A stretch of 39,089 nucleotides of DNA from Candidatus Poribacteria bacterium (GTDB lineage Bacteria > Poribacteria > WGA-4E > WGA-3G): NCBI GenBank assembly GCA_022820835.1, contig JAJEET010000028.1:1-39089 (forward strand), in the 5' to 3' direction. How positions within the stretch are numbered: position 1 is the first letter of the stretch; each line of letters starts with the position of its first letter. Of this stretch, positions 7,354 through 16,607 are shown piece by piece. Made by a program: the position numbers and the translations under genes. The notes beneath the pieces were generated by a model. That model saw only the letters and a program-made list of their open reading frames with translations, did no database searches and was not told the DNA's origin.

Positions 7354-9687
7354 TTATTGCGGTGGCACGTCCCATAGGAGTATCGTTCCAGCAAAGCGAG
7401 AATGCAGATTTGTACTCGCAAGGGTTTTCCCATCAGGTGAGAAAACCAATTCCTTAACGGGGCTCGCGTACGGTTGAAGTGTAGCAAGCTTGTGTCCTGC
7501 AGGCAGTGACCACAGATGGATTGTCCCACCTATATCACCACTTGCGAGAAAAGTGGCATCGGGTGAAAACGCTAATTTACAGACTTCATTCGCATGCCCT
7601 TTGAGTTCTAAAACAGGTTGCCGCTGTGTTATGTACGACACATAAATGGTGCTGCCTGCATTCGCGGCGATGATTGTGGATTTTTTGACTCGCGCTACCG
7701 CTACTGCACGGACAGGTGTATCAAAACGGTGCGAATCGAACAGTTCCTGCAATTTATCCATCAAATTCAGATTCTTCTTAGGGACGCTAAACGTGGCAAA
7801 TGTTTCACCGGTATCGGTATTTGATAAATGGACATCCGTTCCTTCACCAATCGCAAGGACTTCGCTATCCTGTGTGAATGCCAATGTAAACGTCAACGCG
7901 GGACTCCAGTTTGGTACTTGTCCCGGGAGCGTACATAAGCGTCTACCGGTAAGAGCATCCGTTATCTCCATTATACTGTCCCGGTTTTTAACAACCAGTT
8001 TCTCACCATTTGGCGAGAAGGCGGCTGCATGGAAAGCATGGCCTGACCTCTCAAATGACGTTGCATAGATGTGGTATACTGCCGAAGTTCTCCGCAACGG
8101 TACAGTGTCCAAACCACCTGTTAACGGACCATACGCTACTCTGCGTGGCATCTCCGGAAGCGTGTAACCGGCATCGTATTCCTCAGCAACGACATCCCAC
8201 ATTTCAACTTTACCGGAAACCGTAAAAGCGGCGAGGGTCGTCGTATACCCCAAAGCGGCGATCGGCGTGTTGTACTGGGAAAACGCTAAGCCAATAATCT
8301 CACTTCCACGTTCCATCGGCACAGCGGCTCGTAAATTGGGTTCAACCTGTCTGTTCGCTTCTTCAGTATGTCGAGGGAGTTGTATCCGAAACTTTTCGGT
8401 ACCGGTATCTGTATGCCAGAGATGGACTTTGCTACCGGTGCTGCTGGCAATAATCTTTCCATCGTGTGCGAATGCTAAGGTCGTGAATCTATTTGTATAT
8501 CCTGTGGTCAAGGTACGTTCATGCTTGCCTGTGGTTGCCGACCACAAATCCACTGTGCCGTGGTGGTTCATAGTTATAACGGTTGCACCATCTGACGACA
8601 GCACAAATTCCCACAAACCGCCATCCGTATTTTTAAGTGTAGCAACCCGCGAATGCGTATCCGTATTCCATATCTCAATATCGTCTAAACCGGCAATAGC
8701 AAGTGTTCTTTCATCCTTTGAGAATACAAGTATTGATGGATTCCCGGAAAAATTTGCGACCCGCTTTGGAAATGTTAGCACCTGTTCTCCTGTCCCAAGG
8801 TCCCAGAGATAGACGTTTCTGGCAGTCGCAGCGCCAAGCACTTTGCCATCTGGCGTAAAACTGAATGCTCTTACCTCCGATTTAGGTTTCGGGAGCGTGG
8901 CTATTTCGCGGTTCGTGCGTCCGTCTTTGATGCTAATCGTTCCGTCTCTGTTCTCGAAGGCAAAGATAACACGATCATTATTAGCAAGTGCCTTTACCAT
9001 GACCCAGGTACGCACATCTTTCATCGGATTGAATCTCGGCAGTTCAGTGGTGAAAGTGTCTAACAGCTTTCCAGAAGCGGCATCCCACATCCAGACCTTC
9101 GGAACATCCCACCTCCAAGGGCCACCTCCCAGTAGAGGATGTGAAATCTTGTCAATCAACCCCTCACCGACGAGGGTTTTTCCATCATCCATGAATGCCA
9201 ATGTTTTGATCCAATAATCAGGCATCTTGAATGTTGACAGGAGTTTCTGGGTTTCGACATCCCAGATGTGACATTTGTTGTCTCCGCTGGCAGTCGCAAG
9301 CGTTGCCCCGTCGGGAGAAAAGGCAACCTGTCCGATGAGAGCCGTATTCTCTGTGATAAGCGCAATCTCGTCGCCTGTGCTGACATCATAAAGCCAAACA
9401 CCTGTGGAACTCGCAATCGCCAAACGCGTGCCATCGCGCGAGAGCTGCATATCCGTGAAGATCCCTTTCCCGATTCGCGCTTTGGCTCCCTCAGGTAACC
9501 CCCAAGAGGTGTAATCATTTTGATTGGCTAACCCCTGATTCGTTAGTATCAGTAGAACTACCACTATCAAAGCAGCAATTGCTGATGGCACTAACGGTTT
9601 AGTAGATTTGGCACATAGTATTCCACGTCCTACGCGCTGCATGGCATTTGGCGCGAATTGAATATTGTCTAAAGCATCGCGAATCAT
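7354..9687 (-). CDS. sigma-less membrane-anchored 14-blade WD40 protein
   Basis: 777 residues from the ATG at 9687, chosen because AGGAAAGG lies a few bases upstream and because MIRDALDNIQFAPN aligns with the sigma4-TM linker of the fusions (MIREALENFQITPN). A transmembrane helix is at about residues 35-50 (AIAALIVVVLLIL). It is followed directly by the pre-propeller motif GLPEGAKARIGKG and about 14 WD40-like blades. It lacks both sigma domains and also the juxtamembrane segment found in all eight fusions. Just upstream of the ATG the frame reads LRKGKPM, resembling the LKKEEPM at the end of sigma4, as if the sigma part had been deleted. No ECF-type promoter is seen upstream, only an extended -10 at 9749-9757. 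It may be a decoy, partner or anti-sigma-like component; that is inference. Confidence 0.9.
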   Translation of the reverse strand: MIRDALDNIQFAPNAMQRVGRGILCAKSTKPLVPSAIAALIVVVLLILTNQGLANQNDYTSWGLPEGAKARIGKGIFTDMQLSRDGTRLAIASSTGVWLYDVSTGDEIALITENTALIGQVAFSPDGATLATASGDNKCHIWDVETQKLLSTFKMPDYWIKTLAFMDDGKTLVGEGLIDKISHPLLGGGPWRWDVPKVWMWDAASGKLLDTFTTELPRFNPMKDVRTWVMVKALANNDRVIFAFENRDGTISIKDGRTNREIATLPKPKSEVRAFSFTPDGKVLGAATARNVYLWDLGTGEQVLTFPKRVANFSGNPSILVFSKDERTLAIAGLDDIEIWNTDTHSRVATLKNTDGGLWEFVLSSDGATVITMNHHGTVDLWSATTGKHERTLTTGYTNRFTTLAFAHDGKIIASSTGSKVHLWHTDTGTEKFRIQLPRHTEEANRQVEPNLRAAVPMERGSEIIGLAFSQYNTPIAALGYTTTLAAFTVSGKVEMWDVVAEEYDAGYTLPEMPRRVAYGPLTGGLDTVPLRRTSAVYHIYATSFERSGHAFHAAAFSPNGEKLVVKNRDSIMEITDALTGRRLCTLPGQVPNWSPALTFTLAFTQDSEVLAIGEGTDVHLSNTDTGETFATFSVPKKNLNLMDKLQELFDSHRFDTPVRAVAVARVKKSTIIAANAGSTIYVSYITQRQPVLELKGHANEVCKLAFSPDATFLASGDIGGTIHLWSLPAGHKLATLQPYASPVKELVFSPDGKTLASTNLHSRFAGTILLWDVPPQ

Positions 9688-9748
9688 AGGTTTTCCTTTC
9701 CTGAGTGATAGCAGGCACAACCCAACAACTCTTACTTATATTAAAAAT

Positions 9749-9757
9749 ATTATACCA
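9749..9757 (-). promoter_or_regulatory. extended -10 element upstream of the sigma-less gene
   Basis: Minus strand TGGTATAAT, preceded by GCATTTG, about 62 bp before the start at 9687. Related elements occur upstream of four other genes. No good -35 hexamer is visible, as expected for an extended -10 promoter. Confidence 0.45.
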
Positions 9758-9841
9758 CAAATGCAGCTAAAAGCGCATCTGATCTGGAAAGGATGTGTAA
9801 ATATTTGCGTAAATTATTGAGGATTTGAATACGGAGAGAAT

Positions 9842-9863
9842 GGGCGGTATTGTTGCACCGCCC
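9842..9863 (-). terminator. GC-rich hairpin after gene B
   Basis: Minus strand GGGCGGT, loop, ACCGCCC, then ATTCTC, 22 bp after the stop of the gene at 9886. The T-tract is poor, but the stem is the same family as the hairpins at 18312, 21435 and 24890. Confidence 0.5.
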
Positions 9864-9885
9864 AGATGAGATATACGGATTTTTA

Positions 9886-12800
9886 CTATTCGTCAAGATT
9901 GAAGTAAAGCACGCCACTGTTCCACGTGCCGACATACAACACGTTCCCATCAACAGCAAGCGAGCTCACCCGATCTGGTGCTTCTGACACGATCTGTTCC
10001 CACGTGTCGTTTTCGTTCTCCAACCGATAGACACCTGTCTTGGAAATGCCATAAAGGGTTGTACCGTCAACTGTCAAGTGTTCCATAATGAGAGACGTTC
10101 CTGCTGCATCGGTGATCGTATACCACTGTTTGCCATCGCTGGATGCTGCAACCCCTGCGTCGGTTGCTACATATACCGTGGAACCTACAAATACTGTGTC
10201 ATAAAAAACTTTAACAGGAAACGGCAGTGCCGGTGTGAGGTCAAGCCAATTATTCCCCATATCAAACGATGCAACGAGGTGTGCGTCCCGTTTGCCGACG
10301 TAGACGGTGTTCCCTGAAACGGCAAGTTTGAAACCTTGCTGTTGAGCGTTAAGGATTCCAACGATCTTTTCTGGTGGCATGCCTGCTTCTTCAAATACCC
10401 TTGCGGCTTTTTCCATGGAGAGCTCATGCGTCTCTTCTACACCTGTGTCGTACCATTTTGTTTCACCGGGTGTCCACCGAAAGAGTTTAAAGTTGTATTC
10501 CATATAAAACGTATTGTCCGCAACAGCGAGCGCGCCTCGCAACCCACCACGCAGAAGTTCTTCAGTTACTCGGAAATCCCCTTCTGCTAACTGCTTAAAG
10601 AACTCGGTTGCGCCGGAAGTGCCTTCTTGTAACTGCTCAACGAATGATTTACCTTGCATATTAAAAGAGAGCCCTCTGTTCACAGGCAATTGATTCAATA
10701 AGACTCGCGAGTGAAGGACCGGGATTTCTTGGATCCGCATTAGTGTATTACTATCCTGAGAAACTTGGTACAGACGCACTTCTTCACCAGGTGCTTTTCC
10801 CTTTGCATAGATCACGCCGTTAGACTTCACTATAGCAAAAATTTCTGGGGGTTCTTCTCGATAAACTTCGGTGATTTGTGTTTGCGGGTTAACAGGATGC
10901 CACGTTTTACCGTTATCAATGGATTTAACGACTTCCCTACTGGTTGCAGCGTAGAGTGTTGTAGGGGTGTTTGCCTCGCTGTTTGTCCTGAAGGCGATTA
11001 AATCCCGCACGTAACTTCTCGTACCTGGATTAAACCGTTCCCACGACTGACCGCCATCAATAGAGCGATGAATTCCGGAGTTACCCCGCGTATAAAATGT
11101 GTTTTCATTCAACGCCTCAATTCCGGCTACAGTGTACCACGTAACTGAAATCCCCGTATTTTCCTCGCGTGTCCATGTGTCTCCGTTATCAATTGATCGG
11201 ACGACTGCACCGTCACTCCTACCGATCACCAATACTGTCTTGCCCACTGCAGCGAGTTCAACAGATGGCGTATGCCCTTTAATGGGCCATGCGTTTGTAG
11301 GCGTTATATCTGTCCAAGATTCACCTTTATCGATTGAGCGGAAAATCCACCACGACCGTTTCTGTCCGCGACCCATTTGCACCAGCACATTGCCATCAAC
11401 TTTGCCCCAGCCCAATCTTGTCATAACATAGAGCGTGTTCTCAGTCCCCACCAACGCATCAATCCGTTCGGCTTCAGGAACAGGAAATCGCAAACGTTGC
11501 CAGTTATCAACATCAAGGCGATAGAGTCCGATGTCCGCTGCATGTCCGATGCTTGTTGTCGCGAATAACGTATCTTGCACGACACGCAAGGTGCGTATTT
11601 CGCCTGCCAATCCATCGCCGACTGCCATCCATGTCTTCCCGTTATCAAGTCGGTAGATACCGGTGGTCGTTGTAGCAAATAACGTGTCTCGGATGACACG
11701 CAAGGTGCGTATCTCCTCTTCCAAATCGTCGCCGACTGCCATCCATGTCTTTCCAGCATCCGTAGAACGGTAAACCTTATGTGTTTGAGCGAGGTAAAGC
11801 ACGCCATCCATTGTCACCAACCCCACGGCTTCTCCGCTTGGACGGTCACTGACTACAATCCATGTTTTACCATCATCTGTTGAAGTGAAGAGTTTGTTAG
11901 ACACAACCATGTAGAGGGTATCGTCCCACTTCGCCATCAGCGTTTCACCATCCCACCAAGTTTCCGACAGTGACTTAACGTTGTTGACATATTGCCACGC
12001 TGTTGCCGCATGAGATGATTTATAGATTGCGCGCATAGTGTCAATAACGTAAATTTCGCCTTCAGGCGTAGTGAGTAAAGTTTCCGTCGATGTGTTTCCA
12101 GTAGCATTTCCGGGAATCCACTGCTGTTTAGGGACAGATACATCCTCTCCTTCTGCTTGTGCGGCGGCGAATAAAATATCATCGGGTTGCTGACCGGTAC
12201 CGTCGTTCTGACTCGGCGCGGCAGTGCTTCCAATTTGCGTCCGAACATCCGGTTTAGATTCGAGATTCAGAACCACGGGTGCTTCAATGATCTCGACTGT
12301 CATCTCCGAAGTCGCGTCAAAATTATAAGGTTTCTGAAAATAGGATAAATATTGGTTCCCGACCCCTAATATCAAAAAGACGACTGTTAGTGTGGAAACG
12401 CCAATTGCCCACGGCACCAACGGTTTGCTACCAGACGGTGCCACCGGTTTTAGGCGAGATACCTCGCGCATAATATTTTCTGTAAGATGTGGCGTGATTT
12501 GGAAGTTCTCTAAAGCCTCTCTTATCATCGGTTCCTCCTTCTTTAACCGCTGTCGTGCTCGGTGGAGCCGACTCTTAATCGCACCGACCGATACACCGAG
12601 AAAGTTGCTGATCTCCTCGTACGTCATTCCCCCGAGATAATAGAGTGTGATAACAGTCCGGTCGCTCTCCTGTAATTTGGCAAGCAACTTCTTGACGACT
12701 TCGCGTTCTGTTGCTGCTGTCATCCGCTCGTTCTCCGCAATGATATGTCCAGAATATGTCGCTTTTTCTAACTGCGCGCTGCTCGTCCCTTCCAACGACT

Positions 12801-13077
12801 GAATCCACGTCCGCTTCTTCCGAAGCCACGCCTTGCAGTGATTGGCAGTTATGACATAGAGCCAACTCGCAAAAGACTGCGGTTCTTTCAGCATTGAGAG
12901 GCTCTGATACGCCTTCAGGAACGTCTCCTGTGTAATATCCTCGGCGATGTGGAAATCTCCGACCTTCCGCCACGCCAGCGCGTGAACGGATCGCTGATAT
13001 TTTTTCACAAGTGCAGAGAACGCCGTATCGTCGCCATCAAGCACGCGTTGGATGAGCTGAACATCGTCATTTTTCAT
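9886..13077 (-). CDS. ECF sigma factor - TM - BNR/Asp-box repeat fusion (B)
   Basis: 1063 residues. The sigma2 (8-88), sigma4 (127-180, helix SVGAIKSRLHRARQRL) and transmembrane helix (about 221-241) are collinear with gene A. The juxtamembrane block ending KPDVRTQIG follows, then a linker with GEDVSVPKQQW. From about residue 320 the protein has roughly nine Asp-box motifs of the S.D.G.TW type (STDDGKTW, STDAGKTW, SIDKGESW, SIDNGDTW, SIDGGQSW, SIDNGKTW, SFDMGNNW). These mark BNR/sialidase-like propeller blades, as also found in Ycf48 and sortilin-type proteins, which usually bind ligands rather than hydrolyse them. One blade is duplicated in tandem. The start is ATG after CAGAGG. It has an ECF-type promoter at 13122-13152 and a distal extended -10 at 13281-13289. 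Ligand unknown. Confidence 0.93.
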   Translation of the reverse strand: MKNDDVQLIQRVLDGDDTAFSALVKKYQRSVHALAWRKVGDFHIAEDITQETFLKAYQSLSMLKEPQSFASWLYVITANHCKAWLRKKRTWIQSLEGTSSAQLEKATYSGHIIAENERMTAATEREVVKKLLAKLQESDRTVITLYYLGGMTYEEISNFLGVSVGAIKSRLHRARQRLKKEEPMIREALENFQITPHLTENIMREVSRLKPVAPSGSKPLVPWAIGVSTLTVVFLILGVGNQYLSYFQKPYNFDATSEMTVEIIEAPVVLNLESKPDVRTQIGSTAAPSQNDGTGQQPDDILFAAAQAEGEDVSVPKQQWIPGNATGNTSTETLLTTPEGEIYVIDTMRAIYKSSHAATAWQYVNNVKSLSETWWDGETLMAKWDDTLYMVVSNKLFTSTDDGKTWIVVSDRPSGEAVGLVTMDGVLYLAQTHKVYRSTDAGKTWMAVGDDLEEEIRTLRVIRDTLFATTTTGIYRLDNGKTWMAVGDGLAGEIRTLRVVQDTLFATTSIGHAADIGLYRLDVDNWQRLRFPVPEAERIDALVGTENTLYVMTRLGWGKVDGNVLVQMGRGQKRSWWIFRSIDKGESWTDITPTNAWPIKGHTPSVELAAVGKTVLVIGRSDGAVVRSIDNGDTWTREENTGISVTWYTVAGIEALNENTFYTRGNSGIHRSIDGGQSWERFNPGTRSYVRDLIAFRTNSEANTPTTLYAATSREVVKSIDNGKTWHPVNPQTQITEVYREEPPEIFAIVKSNGVIYAKGKAPGEEVRLYQVSQDSNTLMRIQEIPVLHSRVLLNQLPVNRGLSFNMQGKSFVEQLQEGTSGATEFFKQLAEGDFRVTEELLRGGLRGALAVADNTFYMEYNFKLFRWTPGETKWYDTGVEETHELSMEKAARVFEEAGMPPEKIVGILNAQQQGFKLAVSGNTVYVGKRDAHLVASFDMGNNWLDLTPALPFPVKVFYDTVFVGSTVYVATDAGVAASSDGKQWYTITDAAGTSLIMEHLTVDGTTLYGISKTGVYRLENENDTWEQIVSEAPDRVSSLAVDGNVLYVGTWNSGVLYFNLDE
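11563..11757. repeat. 114-bp tandem repeat inside gene B
   Basis: GACACGCAAGGTGCGTAT occurs at 11581 and again at 11695, and the flanking GCCGACTGCCATCCATGTCT recurs with the same 114-bp period. The repeat is 38 codons long, about one small blade (TWMAVGDGLAGEIRTLRVV). Paralogues have only one copy. Confidence 0.75.
12526..12542 (-). promoter_or_regulatory. internal Shine-Dalgarno and ATG at end of sigma4 (gene B)
   Basis: Minus strand AAGAAGGAGGAACCGATG, in frame at Met184, with the same 5-base spacing as in gene A. Confidence 0.5.
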
Positions 13078-13121
13078 CGGACACCTCTGAAAAGGGAAGG
13101 TTCATTATTTAAATCAACACT

Positions 13122-13152
13122 TAGTGACGCGACGAGCGATTAAAAAGTTTCA
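13122..13152 (-). promoter_or_regulatory. ECF-type promoter of gene B
   Basis: Minus strand: -35 TGAAAC (13147-13152), 17-bp spacer, -10 CGTCACTA (13122-13129), 45 bp before the start. The upstream block TTTGCAGAATTG is conserved among paralogues. Confidence 0.7.
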
Positions 13153-13280
13153 CAATTCTGCAAACTTTTATTTCACAGGCTTCACAGCAGGATGCTGGTT
13201 CATGAAAAGTGGGTCAAGATTCCGTCTTGGTGATAATGAGAGGTAAGGAGGACTTGTAGTTGCTTCTTTCTATTAGGGGG

Positions 13281-13289
13281 ATTATAGCA
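13281..13289 (-). promoter_or_regulatory. extended -10 element upstream of gene B
   Basis: Minus strand TGCTATAAT preceded by GATTTG, about 204 bp before the start and upstream of the ECF-type promoter. Confidence 0.45.
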
Positions 13290-13357
13290 CAAATCGAGCG
13301 AAGAAGCGTAATAGAAATGAGGGAGGTTAATGCTAAGACAAAAGGGATCAAAGATAC

Positions 13358-13395
13358 GGAGGCAATACACTTGCAATCCGCAAGTGATTACCTCC
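13358..13395 (-). terminator. long hairpin after gene C
   Basis: Minus strand GGAGGTAATCACTTGC pairs with GCAAGTGTATTGCCTCC, with two small mismatches and a five-base loop. It begins 19 bp after the stop at 13415. The following sequence is GTATCTTTG, only a weak T-tract. Confidence 0.6.
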
Positions 13396-13414
13396 GCTAT
13401 AATCTGTTTTACCG

Positions 13415-16402
13415 TTATTCGCTTTTAGAGGAACCCGCGAGGACTTCATTCCAATCCCACAAGAGAATCGTGCCGTCTCCGCCTGTGCTGACGAGCGTTT
13501 GAGCATCCGGTGAAAATGCTAACGTTTCCACTTTTTGCGTATGCCCATCAAGGACAGCGATAGCGTCCCCTGTTGTAACATCCCACAATTGGATGGCACC
13601 GTGGGCAAGTCCGTTAACAAGGATTGTCCCATCTGGTGAAAACATTAACGGTTCGGGATAGCTCTGGAACCGCCTATTACCTCGCTTATGCTCAGTGCTA
13701 ACTGATAGAAGTGTATTGCCGGTATCCACTTCCCATAAACGGATCTGACTGTGTACCCCGGCAGCAAGCAAGGTTCTGTCTGGCGAGAATGCCAACGCAG
13801 AAATACCCCCGGGATTCTCTCGCTCTGTCGGTTCTGCGAAGGCAGCCAGTGCCTCACCGCCGGTCGCAACGTCCCACATTTGGATTTTCCCGCCTTCGGT
13901 TCCACTCACAAGCCATCTACCATCAGGCGAAAATACCAATGCCGAAACTATTGGTATATCGTGAGGAATACCGGCTCCGAAATCCAGGTCGGCGAGAGGG
14001 ATCGCCTGTTCATCACCGGTTTCCGTGTTCCACAAGCGAATTTCGCCAAGACCGGTAAACGCCACCGTTTTGCCATCTGGTGAAAAGGTGAGTTTCTCGG
14101 CTCCCATCGTATATTGCAAGGTTGCCAGTTCACGACCTGTCTTTACATCTGTCAGGCGAATCAGATGATCCGGCCGCCAAGAAACTGGACTCCCTTCTGC
14201 CCCTACACTCACGAGTTTCGTGCCATCCGGTGAAAATGCTAAAGTTGGGAACCAGTCCCGATGTCCCGCAGCTTGGATCGTGGACTTTTGCGATGTGTCC
14301 ACATCCCAGAAGGTGATTACACCATTAAAGGCCACACTTGCAAGCGTGGAACTATCCTTAATGAAGGCCGCTGCTCTCATCCATGACGTGTGTCCGGTGA
14401 TACGGTCAGCAAATGCAGCACCACTTTCCGTATCCCAGAACCGGATCATACCATCTGCACTACCACTTACAAGCGTGGTGCCATCTGGCGAAAACGCTAA
14501 TGCAGTAATGCCCTCAATATGCCCCGTAAAGGTCGCCAGAGGTTCGCCGGTGGTGGTATCCCACAACTGTACTGTCTTATCTTTACTTCCACTGGCAAGC
14601 ATTTTTCCGTCTGGCGAAAATGCTAACACATTTGTCCAGTCCGTATGTTTTTGGAGTGTCATCCCCTCATTCTCGCTGGTGGTATCCCATAATCGCACTG
14701 TCTTATCTTTACTTCCACTGGCGAGACGGGTGCCATCTGGCGAAAAGGCTAACGCTAAAACCTGATTTTTAGACCGTGATCCACGAGGCAAAGGTTTATC
14801 CAACAGCTGAAGCGGCAAATCCATATGACCCCTGAGGGTGGATAATGCTTTGTGAGCTGTTGTGTCCCATAACTGAATTTTACCATCCATCTGCCCAATC
14901 GCAACTTTACCGCGTGTGATTGCGTAGGTTTCGTCTCTCCCTTTAAACGCGCCAAAGGCTCCGCCATCGGTCTCCCTCGTGAGTTTAATTTTGACTTCGT
15001 TTTTCCCTTTAAACGCGCCAAAGAGGTTACTCTTGAAAGGCTTGGCAAACGCCTTTCCACTTTCAACATCCAAATTGATAATTGAATCCCCCCAACGACT
15101 CACACTGACAACCCTTTTTCCATCTGAAGAGAACCGTAATACGGAAGCAGAGTCATACGCATCAGCGAGCAACACTTCACGTCCGGTGGCTATCTCCCAC
15201 AATTCAACTTTCGACACGTCAGAATATCCACCACCATTGGCAAGGAAACGACCATCCGGTGAGAAGGCAAGGGCTCGGCATCCGCCCATAAACAGGGACT
15301 TCTCTTCACCTGTCTCCGCATCGTACAGCCATATACCGATGTTACTTCCAACGGCAAGTTGTGTCCCATCTGGTGAAAACTGAATTATATTAACGCCGCC
15401 TTTTCCGAAACGCGCTTTCGCTTCTTTGGGCAGGTACCATTGGGAATGGGCTGTATCCGTTTCTGCTGATTGTGCCTCTGCAACCAATGCCGAAACCTCG
15501 TTAGGCTGCTGATTGGAAGGAGCGTTCTTGCTCGGCGTGTTAGCATTTCCGATTTGCGTTCGCACATCCGGTTTAGATTCAAGGTCTAACACCACGGGGG
15601 CTTCAATGAGTTCAACTGTCATCTCCGAAGTCGCGTCGAAACTATACGGCTTTTGGAAACGCGATAAAAGTTGATGGTTTCCAATGCCTAACATCAAAAA
15701 CACAATGACTAACGCGGGAACACCGATGGTGCCCCACGGCACTAACGGTTTGCTACCAGACGGTGCAACCGGTTTCAGACGCGATACCTCGCGCATGATA
15801 TTCTCCGTGAGATTCGGTGTGATTTGGAAATGCTCTAAAGCCTCTCTAATCATGGGTTCCTCCTTTTTCAGACGTTCTTGAGCACGGTAAACGCGATTTT
15901 TAATCGCGCCGACCGATACACCCAAAAACTTGCTGATCTCTTCGTAAGTCATTCCCCCGAAGTAATAAAGCGTGATGACGGTCCGGTCGCTTTCCTTCAA
16001 TTTTGTGAGTAATTTCTTGACGATTTCGCGTTGTGTTTCAACCGTCATTCGCTCATTTTCTTCGATGACATATCCAGAATAGTTTGCTCTTTCTAACTGT
16101 GCGCTGCTTGTGTCTTCTAACGACTGCGTCCGGAAACGGTTCTTACGGAGCCATGTGTTGCAATGGTTCGCAGTTATTACATAGAGCCAACTCGCAAAGG
16201 ATTGTGGTTCCTTCAGTGTTGAGAGTCTTTGATATGCCTTCAGGAACGTCTCCTGTGTAATATCCTCAGCGATATGGAAATCGCCAATCTTCCGCCACGC
16301 CAGTGCGTGAACGGATCGCTGATATTTTCTCACGAGTTCGGAGAACGCCGTGTCATCGCCATCAAGCACGCGTTGGATAAGTTGAGCATCGTTGTTTTGC
16401 AT
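13415..16402 (-). CDS. ECF sigma factor - TM - 14-blade WD40 fusion (C)
   Basis: 995 residues, blade-for-blade paralogue of gene A. Sigma2 is at 8-88 and sigma4 at 127-180, with recognition helix SVGAIKNRVYRAQERL. The transmembrane helix is about 222-243 and the juxtamembrane block ends KPDVRTQIG. The strap motif YLPKEAKARFGKGG leads into about 14 WD40 blades. A local 22-codon duplication gives two copies of GAFKG near residues 460-490. The start is ATG after CAGAGGTATCCG, and an ECF-type promoter lies at 16451-16481. The downstream hairpin at 13358 probably ends the transcript. A role as membrane-tethered sigma factor with a periplasmic propeller sensor is inferred from domain order; the signal is unknown. 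Confidence 0.93.
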   Translation of the reverse strand: MQNNDAQLIQRVLDGDDTAFSELVRKYQRSVHALAWRKIGDFHIAEDITQETFLKAYQRLSTLKEPQSFASWLYVITANHCNTWLRKNRFRTQSLEDTSSAQLERANYSGYVIEENERMTVETQREIVKKLLTKLKESDRTVITLYYFGGMTYEEISKFLGVSVGAIKNRVYRAQERLKKEEPMIREALEHFQITPNLTENIMREVSRLKPVAPSGSKPLVPWGTIGVPALVIVFLMLGIGNHQLLSRFQKPYSFDATSEMTVELIEAPVVLDLESKPDVRTQIGNANTPSKNAPSNQQPNEVSALVAEAQSAETDTAHSQWYLPKEAKARFGKGGVNIIQFSPDGTQLAVGSNIGIWLYDAETGEEKSLFMGGCRALAFSPDGRFLANGGGYSDVSKVELWEIATGREVLLADAYDSASVLRFSSDGKRVVSVSRWGDSIINLDVESGKAFAKPFKSNLFGAFKGKNEVKIKLTRETDGGAFGAFKGRDETYAITRGKVAIGQMDGKIQLWDTTAHKALSTLRGHMDLPLQLLDKPLPRGSRSKNQVLALAFSPDGTRLASGSKDKTVRLWDTTSENEGMTLQKHTDWTNVLAFSPDGKMLASGSKDKTVQLWDTTTGEPLATFTGHIEGITALAFSPDGTTLVSGSADGMIRFWDTESGAAFADRITGHTSWMRAAAFIKDSSTLASVAFNGVITFWDVDTSQKSTIQAAGHRDWFPTLAFSPDGTKLVSVGAEGSPVSWRPDHLIRLTDVKTGRELATLQYTMGAEKLTFSPDGKTVAFTGLGEIRLWNTETGDEQAIPLADLDFGAGIPHDIPIVSALVFSPDGRWLVSGTEGGKIQMWDVATGGEALAAFAEPTERENPGGISALAFSPDRTLLAAGVHSQIRLWEVDTGNTLLSVSTEHKRGNRRFQSYPEPLMFSPDGTILVNGLAHGAIQLWDVTTGDAIAVLDGHTQKVETLAFSPDAQTLVSTGGDGTILLWDWNEVLAGSSKSE
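14939..15023. repeat. 19-bp direct repeat, 66-bp period, in gene C
   Basis: CCCTTTAAACGCGCCAAAG is present at 14939-14957 and 15005-15023. The period is 22 codons, so the frame is kept. The paralogous blade of gene A lacks the extra copy. Confidence 0.8.
15851..15866 (-). promoter_or_regulatory. internal Shine-Dalgarno and ATG at end of sigma4 (gene C)
   Basis: Minus strand AAAAAGGAGGAACCCATG, in frame at Met184. The Shine-Dalgarno core is kept although neighbouring Lys and Pro codons differ from gene A. Confidence 0.5.
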
Positions 16403-16450
16403 CGGATACCTCTGAGAAATAAAGAATGTTCATCATTTCAAATCAATACA

Positions 16451-16481
16451 TAGTGACGCTATTTGAGATGAAAAAGTCACA
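16451..16481 (-). promoter_or_regulatory. ECF-type promoter of gene C
   Basis: Minus strand: -35 TGTGAC (16476-16481), 17-bp spacer, -10 CGTCACTA (16451-16458), 49 bp before the start. It is preceded by TTTGCAGAATTC. Confidence 0.65.
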
Positions 16482-16607
16482 GAATTCTGCAAACAAAAGA
16501 GGCAAATCCATGTAAAGGAGGTTTGAGATGCTGTTCTGTTGATTACGAGAGGTAATGAAGACTTGTGGTTGCCAGATTTATTTTACTTCTATCTGTCAAA
16601 GAATTTA

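Larger units (their letters stand above)
13078..13414. other. intergenic region between genes C and B
   Basis: 337 bp without a gene. Read on the minus strand it contains the terminator hairpin of gene C, an extended -10 (13281-13289), a leader with CCTCCTTACCTCTCATTATC that is partly shared with the leaders near 16540 and 28100, and the ECF-type promoter (13122-13152). No short ORF with a convincing ribosome binding site was found. Confidence 0.6.

Noticed and set aside
7354..9687. Sigma-less WD40 gene as a pseudogene
   Set aside because: The frame is intact over 777 codons, it has its own ribosome binding site, and all 14 blades are recognisable. Loss of the sigma part does not make it non-functional.
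9886..13077. Assignment of the BNR proteins as active sialidases
   Set aside because: Asp-boxes are structural. I see no conserved arginine triad or RIP/FRIP motif at the start of the propeller, so enzymatic activity cannot be supported.
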